Assembly (NCBI GenBank): GCA_023666975.1
Contig: JAMPAW010000213.1
Location: forward strand, 1 to 5,268
DNA: 5,268 nucleotides
DNA from: Clostridium sp.
Lineage (GTDB): Bacteria; Bacillota_A; Clostridia; Lachnospirales; Lachnospiraceae
Direction: 5' to 3'
A program made the translations under genes and the position numbers. The notes under the pieces are model-generated. The model made no database searches. It was not told the origin of the DNA and saw nothing but the letters and a program-made list of their open reading frames with translations. Each line of letters starts with the position of its first letter. The first letter of the stretch is position 1. Shown one piece after another: positions 1-4,630 of the stretch.

Positions 1-166
1 GTCATGCTGTATTGTATACATACTGTTAATCTCCTCCGGAAACCAATCCCAAATCTCTTGACTGTACCCTTTGGGCAATCTCCGCTAAATCCTTCAACAT
101 TCGATTCCCTTCATCCAGGTCGTCATAATTCTGAAGCAGCGACGTATCCAAAATATAATTGCACAC
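1..166 (-). pseudogene. Coding segment with an apparent frameshift, continuing past the left edge
   Basis: Two minus-strand frames look protein-like in succession. From about 166 the first reads VCNYILDTSLLQNYDD, then LDEGNRMLKDLAEIAQ, and stops at 26-28. Another frame, open from 84 to the window edge, reads RLPKGYSQEIWDWF, then PEEINSMYTIQHD. The second frame is far more protein-like than the first over 1-78. Joining them around the CCCAAAGGG run at 67-75 gives one continuous protein, so an indel of one or two bases is likely. No good start with a ribosome binding site is visible near 166. A competing view is that the first frame ends at 26 and a new gene starts at 19-21 (MYTIQHD) behind GGAGGAG at 31-37, 9 nt upstream. 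I favour the frameshift, moderately. Confidence 0.45.
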
Positions 167-175
167 CTCAATTAA

Positions 176-718
176 TTATTTCACATTAACTTCAAATTTA
201 AATTTTGACAAATACGCAGATACGCTTTTATCTATGTAACCTTCCTCTTTGTATTCGCTGTTCACTTTATCCCATATATGGGCATACAAATCAACAATTT
301 CATTTTCCTCCAGCTGATCAGCCACACCGGAATATGCCCGCCCGCTTCCGACATAATGAGTCATTTTATCTATCATATTCGCGTTAGGATAGACCTCTAT
401 CTCTTTCGCGTCTATCTCTTTTCCCGCCCTGTCTTTGATAAAAGCAATTCGAATATAGCCTATTCCCTGTTTCGTCTCCAGTTCTATATATATTTCCGCC
501 AAAAAATAATTTTGAAGCTCCTTCTGCATTGCATCTCTGACTACCTGAATAATTGATTCTACATTTTCATTATCCATTTCCACGGATAAAGACAGCTTTT
601 TCTCCTCAATATGATAGGTCTCCTCTTTCAGCCCTTCCCAGATCCACAAAGGAAACAGTAACACTCCAAACATAAGTGTCACAAATATTGTAATGAATAT
701 TTTTTTACTGTTTTTCAT
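176..718 (-). CDS. Single-pass membrane-anchored protein of unknown function (180 aa)
   Basis: A short basic N-terminus (MKNSKK) is followed by a hydrophobic segment (about 7-27, IFITIFVTLMFGVLLFPLWIW). The remaining ~150 residues are therefore probably extracellular. No lipobox is present. The outer domain mixes strands and helices: KLSLSVEMDNENVESIIQVV, later AEIYIELETKQGIGYIRIAF, then KEIEVYPNANMIDKM. I do not recognise the family. The start ATG (718-716) overlaps the TAA of the upstream gene as TAATG, and GGAGGA lies just before it, inside the upstream gene's last codons. That coupling suggests the two products are made together and may act together at the membrane. A role as a membrane immunity protein is possible, but nothing specific supports it. 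After the TAA the frame continues open into the 1-166 segment. Confidence 0.78.
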   Translation of the reverse strand: MKNSKKIFITIFVTLMFGVLLFPLWIWEGLKEETYHIEEKKLSLSVEMDNENVESIIQVVRDAMQKELQNYFLAEIYIELETKQGIGYIRIAFIKDRAGKEIDAKEIEVYPNANMIDKMTHYVGSGRAYSGVADQLEENEIVDLYAHIWDKVNSEYKEEGYIDKSVSAYLSKFKFEVNVK

Positions 719-1707
719 TATTCCTCCACAAATTTCTGAACAATCCGTTCCTCATACTCCTGCGTATATTCCCGTTGGCGCTCTTCAGCATATTCCCGCC
801 TCTCAATAATCTCGCCGGTATTCATATCTATTGCATAAAACTGAAGATTTTGTTCACCCTCGTAATATTTACAGGATTCGCTTTCTTCCACATCTCCGGT
901 ATAATCCTGAGAGTATCTCTGCACCGCCAATTTGAATATAGCATACGTTTTCTCATCTGTCATTCTTATACACCCGGCATTCTCAAGCTCGAAAACATAA
1001 TACGGTTTGTCCTTTTCACACCACTCACGCCATGACTCCTGACCCCTGGGCAAAGTGATATCATCTGTTGACTGTCTGCCTCTTTCCAAATAATCATATA
1101 GCAGTTCCAGCGCTTCCTGTACCGTCAGAGCGCTCTCTTGTATTTCATCATCGCTCACCCATGGCTCTTTCTCCTTCACATAGGCGCAGTATTCCTCCGT
1201 AAGCTCCCACTGACAAATGCTGTCGTTATACCGCCGTTGCTCAATTACCTCTCCTGTCTGCATATTCACCCAATAGTAATTGACCCGTTCCGTGCGCGTA
1301 AAATAATCCCCTGTAGAATCGTATAAATCGATTGCATATAAATAAGAACGGTATACTGTATTATCGGAAGTTATGAGATAACCCTGTTCACTGATTACTC
1401 TGTCATGCTCGGGATGAATTTTCTCATGCCATACATAGCGCAGGCGGCCTCCGTTCTCTGCCGTTCCGCGCAGCTTGATATCGACAATTTGCTGTTCATC
1501 ATCAACCGCATAAGCAAAAACAATATCCAGACCTTCCTGTATCGACAGCATAGACAAGCTCTCCGCTTCGACATCCGATCTATTTGCAAGCATATCACCG
1601 GATTGATTTTCGTGTCCCGCAGCTTGCCGGAGGTTAATACCGCACACCAATAGAGCACCCAATATTATTATACCTGCTATTCCGCATATAATATATTTCC
1701 TCTTCAT
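718..1707 (-). CDS. Membrane-anchored or secreted protein with two PepSY-like repeats (329 aa)
   Basis: An N-terminal hydrophobic segment (about residues 5-25, YIICGIAGIIILGALLVCGI) after MKRK acts as a signal anchor. LLVC is a poor lipobox because Val precedes the Cys. The rest is probably outside the membrane. It contains an internal duplication. The first unit (about 49-180) starts ESLSMLSIQEGLDIVFAY and ends YYWVNMQTGEVIEQRRY plus a Tyr/Glu-rich helix. The second (about 191-325) starts ESALTVQEALELLYDY and ends FYAIDMNTGEIIERREY plus a similar helix. The terminal strand with a [DN]MxTGE[VI]IE turn resembles the end of PepSY domains, which occur in extracellular peptidase-associated and regulatory proteins. 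That link is inference. The stop overlaps the next start as TAATG, so the two are coupled. AAGGCGG about 7 nt upstream serves as ribosome binding site. Confidence 0.78.
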   Translation of the reverse strand: MKRKYIICGIAGIIILGALLVCGINLRQAAGHENQSGDMLANRSDVEAESLSMLSIQEGLDIVFAYAVDDEQQIVDIKLRGTAENGGRLRYVWHEKIHPEHDRVISEQGYLITSDNTVYRSYLYAIDLYDSTGDYFTRTERVNYYWVNMQTGEVIEQRRYNDSICQWELTEEYCAYVKEKEPWVSDDEIQESALTVQEALELLYDYLERGRQSTDDITLPRGQESWREWCEKDKPYYVFELENAGCIRMTDEKTYAIFKLAVQRYSQDYTGDVEESESCKYYEGEQNLQFYAIDMNTGEIIERREYAEERQREYTQEYEERIVQKFVEE

Positions 1708-1722
1708 TGCTTACCGCCTTTA

Positions 1723-1735
1723 TTACATGATGTAA
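1723..1735. promoter_or_regulatory. Perfect 13-bp palindrome, candidate operator
   Basis: TTACATGATGTAA has two 6-bp arms around one central base. It lies in the short gap between 1752-2123 and 718-1707, about 16-28 nt upstream of the ATG at 1707 and just before its ribosome binding site. The TACA..TGTA core resembles operators of the BlaI/MecI/CopY repressor group, although those usually have a 2-nt spacer and this has 3. No U-tract follows it, so it is not a terminator. It may control the downstream membrane-protein pair separately from the genes upstream. No regulator gene is in the window. Confidence 0.4.
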
Positions 1736-1751
1736 CGCTATAACTCTACAT

Positions 1752-2123
1752 CTAAACATTTTCCTTCAAAATAACATTGTCACATACGATTTTTATGCAC
1801 ACATTATCAATCAGCTTTATCACATAGCACTTCCACTTAGCGTTAATATCTCTTGTTCCGCCTCCCCTGTTTTTTGTGTTGTTCCGCATACTTACTTTCT
1901 TCAAGGCACATTCAATAAAATCATTATCGCCATCCTCATATATTGAAGCGACAATATTTTCATCCCACTGTCCAATATATTCCAAGGCAATATAATTCTT
2001 AAACACAATTCTTTTCTCTTCACCGTTTACTTCCAGAATTGCTGTGATGTCATTATATTCAATAATAATTTTTTCGACTGAACTATCATGCCATGCTTCA
2101 TTGCCGCAATTTACTAATTTCAT
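1752..2123 (-). CDS. Small protein with N-terminal WHDSSV motif, candidate immunity protein (123 aa)
   Basis: A short, soluble, apparently beta-rich protein. It starts MKLVNCGNEAWHDSSVEKII. The His-Asp-Ser motif followed by alternating hydrophobic strands (IIIEYNDITAILEVNGEE, then RIVFKNYIALEYI) resembles the layout of small Imm50-like proteins, in which an HD[SA] motif precedes the first strand. That is a resemblance in style, not a confident family call. A basic loop (about 80-92, MRNNTKNRGGGTR) precedes final strands (KCYVIKLIDNVCIKIVCDNV). The start at 2123 overlaps the relic stop as ATGA. The only purine-rich tract (AAAGGG) lies about 14 nt upstream, too far for a normal site, which suggests translation originally depended on coupling to the lost upstream gene. 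How it is translated now that this gene is only a relic is unclear. Confidence 0.7.
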   Translation of the reverse strand: MKLVNCGNEAWHDSSVEKIIIEYNDITAILEVNGEEKRIVFKNYIALEYIGQWDENIVASIYEDGDNDFIECALKKVSMRNNTKNRGGGTRDINAKWKCYVIKLIDNVCIKIVCDNVILKENV

Positions 2124-2230
2124 TTAAATTTATGATTCCCTTTCCCCGCGAATCGGTTAATCGCTTTTGCGATGCGCAGATCACTGCCAAAATTCCCATT
2201 ATCGTCTAAGGGACGTACATCCGTGAAAGC
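2120..2230 (-). pseudogene. 3'-end relic of a lost gene, coupled by ATGA to the next gene
   Basis: One frame reads AFTDVRPLDDNG, then NFGSDLRIAKAI, then NRFAGKGNHKFK, and stops at TGA (2120-2122). It looks like a genuine basic protein C-terminus. The frame continues open a few codons further up (SLCY), but there it overlaps the 3' end of the 2199-2642 gene in another frame and looks less native. There is no start or ribosome binding site. The stop overlaps the start of the next gene as ATGA, the arrangement expected of a translationally coupled pair. The basic end and the tight coupling to a small gene are what a toxin C-terminus followed by its cognate immunity gene would show, but the toxin identity is inference. 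Hand-counted GC is about 44%. Confidence 0.58.
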
Positions 2231-2642
2231 GTAACATAAACTCTTCGAATATTCTCTTAGCCGCATCTCCCGCTTCAGGCATTAACTCCTCAATTTTAGA
2301 AACGATTCTCGAATCAGTTCGTATCAAATCCAGGCTCTCCCCGCTTATAAAACCTCTTAAAGAATCCACCACAGTTTCAAACAATTCACTGTCATCAGTT
2401 TCTGCTAATTTCAGTAATACTTTTAATTGATTTAAATCACTTTTGTCATGCATACAATATGCCAAACGTTTTTGCCACTCTACCGTTCTTTCAGATACTG
2501 CTTCCAATAACGCTTTCCAATCATTTCCCTCAAATTGGCAGAGCATATTTTCCGCAATACCAGCCCCCTCGTCATACCAATAATCAACGGCAAAATCCTC
2601 TAATGCAAACGCGAAAATATATTTGTCAAATTCATCAAACAT
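2199..2642 (-). CDS. All-helical candidate immunity protein with a probably chimeric C-terminus (147 aa)
   Basis: The protein looks entirely helical and acidic. It starts MFDEFDKYIFAFALEDFAVD. A central block has DWKALLEAVSERTVEWQKRL (41-60), then AYCMHDKSDLNQLKVLLKLA (61-80), then ETDDSELFETVVDSLRGF (81-98). The repeated helix pairs suggest a HEAT-like or similar solenoid fold. This style is familiar from small immunity-like proteins, but I cannot name the family. Two ATGs compete: 2654 has little upstream signal, while 2642 follows GGGAGAAGGA with good spacing, so I chose 2642. The last nine residues (about FHGCTSLRR, 139-147) are translated from DNA that in another frame encodes the 2120-2230 relic. 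The native C-terminus was therefore probably cut and replaced at a recombination junction near 2225-2235. Confidence 0.72.
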   Translation of the reverse strand: MFDEFDKYIFAFALEDFAVDYWYDEGAGIAENMLCQFEGNDWKALLEAVSERTVEWQKRLAYCMHDKSDLNQLKVLLKLAETDDSELFETVVDSLRGFISGESLDLIRTDSRIVSKIEELMPEAGDAAKRIFEEFMLRFHGCTSLRR

Positions 2643-2677
2643 TCCTTCTCCCATCTCAAACGATTTAACAACGGTGT

Positions 2678-3151
2678 TTATTTCTTTTTTTCAATAAATC
2701 GCGTTGGAATAATATATACACACTTCAAATCCAAATTTTGATCAAGCCCGCACAATATGTTTTCGTTCACTTCTATTGCAGTCTCTTGCTCTTTCACTTC
2801 TTCACCGATTTGTATTATTCCGTTTCCCCTGTCATATTTTATAGACATTTTTTTGAAATATTTTTGTGTCTGAGGTATCTTTTTGGTCAGCTCGTATATC
2901 TCATTTTGATTACATGTTGACAGGTCAAAATTATGTAATAAGTAATCAGCTTTATCACATACCGGGAGGTGAATCTTACTTTTAACCGCCTGTATTAATG
3001 GGAAAAAACCTTGTATGCAGAGCAGCTTTCCCGTTTGCAATTCGAAAACCATTTCCAATGTGTCTATGGCTAACGAAAAAACAGGGGCTTCAATACCTTG
3101 ATTTTCACAATACAAGCTATGTGTTGTAAAGTCGTATATCATTTCCGCCAT
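2678..3151 (-). CDS. Small protein of unknown function, candidate immunity protein (157 aa)
   Basis: The family is not recognised. The protein is soluble, with no signal peptide or membrane helix. The N-terminal half looks beta-rich: MAEMIYDFTTHSLYCENQG, then PVFSLAIDTLEMVFELQTGKLL, then CIQGFFPLIQAV, reading as strands separated by turns. A helical stretch follows (about 85-105, ending IPQTQKYFKK), and a second strand region closes the protein (ENILCGLDQNLDLKCVYIIP, about residues 131-150, then TRFIEKKK). The frame is open to 3193, but the start at 3151 is chosen because AAGGAG lies 10 nt upstream, and the extra 14 codons would run out of frame through the relic's coding sequence. Its stop lies 35 bp before the next gene, so the two are probably cotranscribed. 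The immunity role is inferred from context only. Confidence 0.72.
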   Translation of the reverse strand: MAEMIYDFTTHSLYCENQGIEAPVFSLAIDTLEMVFELQTGKLLCIQGFFPLIQAVKSKIHLPVCDKADYLLHNFDLSTCNQNEIYELTKKIPQTQKYFKKMSIKYDRGNGIIQIGEEVKEQETAIEVNENILCGLDQNLDLKCVYIIPTRFIEKKK

Positions 3152-3158
3152 ACTTAGT

Positions 3159-3278
3159 TTACTCCTTACCGTGCGATGTCCCTCTGGCCGCAAACCGGAT
3201 TCCCGTGCCGTTGTAGTCGCAGTTCTGATAACAGTAGCAGCAGTCCGAGAAATCCTCGTCTGTCACGAACCACGGTTT
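3159..3278 (-). pseudogene. Cysteine-rich 3'-end relic of a lost gene
   Basis: A 39-codon open stretch begins immediately after the TAA of the 3279-3821 gene, in the same frame, and ends at a TAA (3159-3161). It starts KPWFVTDEDFSD and continues CCYCYQNCDYNG, then TGIRFAARGTSHGKE. It has no start codon or ribosome binding site of its own. Four Cys lie within eight residues in the pattern CC-x-C-x3-C, which could bind a metal or form disulfides in the intact protein. GC is about 54% by hand count (65 of 120), against about 23% in a 60-base sample of the gene before it. The last codons (AAG GAG) are also the ribosome binding site of the next gene. I read it as the surviving 3' end of a gene that once preceded 2678-3151. 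Whether it was a toxin or an immunity gene cannot be told. Confidence 0.6.
3162..3167 (-). promoter_or_regulatory. Shine-Dalgarno site inside the relic's last codons
   Basis: AAGGAG on the minus strand, 10 nt upstream of the ATG at 3151. The same six bases are the final Lys and Glu codons of the 3159-3278 relic, whose TAA follows directly. It moves the start of the 157-residue protein from 3193 to 3151. Confidence 0.7.
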
Positions 3279-3821
3279 TTATATATTCTTTTTAACATAT
3301 TCAAGCTTTTTTATTTGTGCTTTTGATAAGTAATTAATATGTTTCTCAAACAATTCCCGTGCTTTGTCATACTCTCCGTTTTTCCAACACTCTTCCGCTT
3401 TTTTTATATCAGTTTTCAGATAATAGTCTTCTAACAATTCTTTGTGTATATCAAGTCTATACTGATATATTCTTTGAAAATCCGCAGCATCTGATATGTT
3501 GATTTTATTAAAAACAGTTTTAACTGCATCTGCCAAATAAGCGACTCCCTTTTCAATTTCTTTTATGCTTGATACTTGATATAATCCTTTAAAGTCTTTT
3601 ATGTTTCCATATCCCAATCCATCCTGCAACGTAAACATACGCTTACTGTTGTCAACGAACCGGCACGTCAATTCACATTTTACTGCGGAAAAAATCACAT
3701 CTATTTGATTATTTTTTCCCGCAAAGCTTGTAATATCCTCTGATTTATCCTCTGAACATATATACCCATACTGTTGTAAAAAGCCAAAATGTTTTTTGAC
3801 AAATTCATTAAATTGATTCAT
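3279..3821 (-). CDS. Candidate immunity protein with TPR-like C-terminal helices (180 aa)
   Basis: This is a soluble protein with two visible parts. The N-terminal half (about 1-110) begins MNQFNEFVKKHFGFLQQYGY and continues with alternating strands (IDVIFSAV, ELTCRFVD). This layout, a FL..YGY helix followed by a small beta sheet, is common in Firmicute immunity-type proteins. The C-terminal part (about 138-178) is helical and resembles a single TPR-like unit: AEECWKNGEYDKARELFEK followed by LSKAQIKKLEYVKKN. The start at 3821 is preferred because GGAG lies just upstream. The longer frame from 3848 would translate through the preceding relic. Composition is AT-rich (14 of 60 bases are G or C in 3421-3480). 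The stop at 3279 is followed in the same frame by the 3159-3278 relic. Exact family not recognised. Confidence 0.75.
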   Translation of the reverse strand: MNQFNEFVKKHFGFLQQYGYICSEDKSEDITSFAGKNNQIDVIFSAVKCELTCRFVDNSKRMFTLQDGLGYGNIKDFKGLYQVSSIKEIEKGVAYLADAVKTVFNKINISDAADFQRIYQYRLDIHKELLEDYYLKTDIKKAEECWKNGEYDKARELFEKHINYLSKAQIKKLEYVKKNI

Positions 3822-3832
3822 TACACTCCTTA
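3822..3832 (-). promoter_or_regulatory. Ribosome binding site overlapping the relic stop codon
   Basis: The minus-strand sequence TAAGGAGTGTA directly precedes the ATG at 3821. AAGGAG lies 4 nt from the start, which is short but usable. The TAA is the final stop of the 3830-3968 relic, so the end of the lost gene and the translation signal of the next one were a single unit. Confidence 0.6.
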
Positions 3833-3968
3833 TTCTGGCGGATACCAATACCCGCCCATCCGCAGGAAATTTTCCGCTCCGTCAAACGGATCCGAAAAGT
3901 CGATCAACCGGTCAGGGTCCTTCGCTGCCCTCTTTGTAAGCCAGCCCTGTCAGTCGAATGCTTTCATC
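3830..3968 (-). pseudogene. Frameshifted 3'-end relic of a lost gene
   Basis: This 139-bp stretch between the lipoprotein and the next gene reads as protein, but in two frames. The first frame (3968 down to a TGA at 3912-3914) gives DESIRLTGLAYKEGSEG. The second (3919 down to the TAA at 3830-3832) gives DPDRLIDFSDPFDGAENF and ends LRMGGYWYPPE. Joining them near 3917-3920 gives a continuous plausible C-terminus, so one base has been lost or two gained there. There is no start codon or ribosome binding site, and the first frame is closed just upstream by a TAA. GC is about 53% by hand count, above the AT-rich neighbours. The final TAA is part of the next gene's TAAGGAG ribosome binding site. 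I read it as a decayed 3' end, perhaps of a toxin C-terminus or an older immunity gene. Confidence 0.6.
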
Positions 3969-4554
3969 TTTTTAAAGTAATGTAAATCTCCTCATCTGCC
4001 GCGCCAAATCCGCTTTTATACTGAGTTAATCCTATCTCTTTTTCCCATACAAACATTTCATAAAACCCCGTATCTGTCAAGGTATTATAGCTCCCATAAT
4101 AGCACTGCTGTCCGTTATATTCAATATAATCCCGCATTCCGTCCTCTCTCAATTCCTCCCTTGAATCTTCCTGACATATTATGATGCCATTTAACAGAAA
4201 ATCCTGCTCTTTCGGAATCTCATGACCTCTGTATAAATATATTTTATCATCCGTAACATAAAAGAACCCCAACTCTAAACGGGATTTAATGTAATCTTCT
4301 TCAGCATCCACTCCCTCTATTTTTAATTGATATACAATACCCTGTTTTTCCTTCGCAACACATATAATCTGCAATTCCACTTCTTCTAACAAATCATACG
4401 CATTATCAAAAGAAAAATTGGCATCGTATATTTTACCGGATGCATCATCTGCAAAGAAAAATTTATTTTCCGTTTTGGCCGGCTCCGTTCCATCGCTTTG
4501 ATTACATCCGCCGAAAAAACAAATTATAATGATCAATGGGATAAATCTTTTCAT
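3964..4554 (-). CDS. Secreted lipoprotein of unknown function, candidate surface immunity lipoprotein (196 aa)
   Basis: The N-terminus is a typical bacterial lipoprotein signal: MKR, a hydrophobic core (residues 4-14, FIPLIIIICFF) and a lipobox ending FFGGC, with Cys17 as the likely lipidated residue. The mature protein should sit on the outer face of the cytoplasmic membrane. A polar linker (18-30) leads into a mostly beta-strand domain. The C-terminal part contains FVWEKEIGLTQYKSGFG (about 168-184), a type of ending I associate with small Firmicute lipoproteins of unknown function. The frame opens upstream at 4644 and overlaps the preceding gene, but the start at 4554 follows a strong AAGGAGG and gives the proper signal peptide, so the extra 30 residues are rejected. 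A surface-anchored immunity protein against a toxin arriving from outside would fit, but this is inference. The gene stop TGA meets the start of the 3830-3968 relic. Confidence 0.8.
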   Translation of the reverse strand: MKRFIPLIIIICFFGGCNQSDGTEPAKTENKFFFADDASGKIYDANFSFDNAYDLLEEVELQIICVAKEKQGIVYQLKIEGVDAEEDYIKSRLELGFFYVTDDKIYLYRGHEIPKEQDFLLNGIIICQEDSREELREDGMRDYIEYNGQQCYYGSYNTLTDTGFYEMFVWEKEIGLTQYKSGFGAADEEIYITLKR

Positions 4555-4563
4555 AGCAATGAC

Positions 4564-4570
4564 CCTCCTT
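4564..4570 (-). promoter_or_regulatory. Strong Shine-Dalgarno site for the lipoprotein gene
   Basis: AAGGAGG on the minus strand, 9 nt upstream of the ATG at 4554. It decides the start in favour of MKRFIPL over the longer frame that begins at 4644. Confidence 0.85.
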
Positions 4571-4630
4571 ATTATTCTTCTCTCCTTTTTCATACATATA
4601 TGTTCAAAAAAGCTATTAACAAAACTTTGC

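Noticed and set aside
67..75. Programmed ribosomal frameshift at the CCCAAAGGG run
   Set aside because: No stimulatory stem-loop or internal Shine-Dalgarno at suitable spacing is visible. An ordinary indel in a decaying gene is simpler.
4..556. Plus-strand open frames at 4-189, 205-387 and 278-556
   Set aside because: Opposite-strand shadows of the 176-718 gene and of the 1-166 segment, with no ribosome binding site and no protein-like pattern.
775..1658. Open frames on the plus strand (775-1035, 1138-1326, 1405-1653) and a minus-strand frame at 1395-1658
   Set aside because: They lie inside the 329-aa gene, whose frame has a signal anchor, an internal repeat and a coupled downstream partner. 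Their translations look random and they lack ribosome binding sites.
2160..2173. Hairpin ATCGC-TTTT-GCGAT as a terminator
   Set aside because: The 5-bp stem is short and no U-tract follows on either strand. It is explained by Ile-Ala-Lys-Ala-Ile codons of the relic.
3944..3967. Mini-ORF MKAFD followed by TGA and QGWLTKR, as a gene or a recoded stop
   Set aside because: There is no ribosome binding site and no recoding element visible. The alternative frame over the same bases (SIRLTGLAYKEG) reads better and joins the downstream part by a simple indel.
4596..4625. Possible promoter (TTGTTA and TATATG with 16-nt spacing) before the lipoprotein gene
   Set aside because: Both boxes match the consensus only partly in an AT-rich stretch where such matches are expected by chance.
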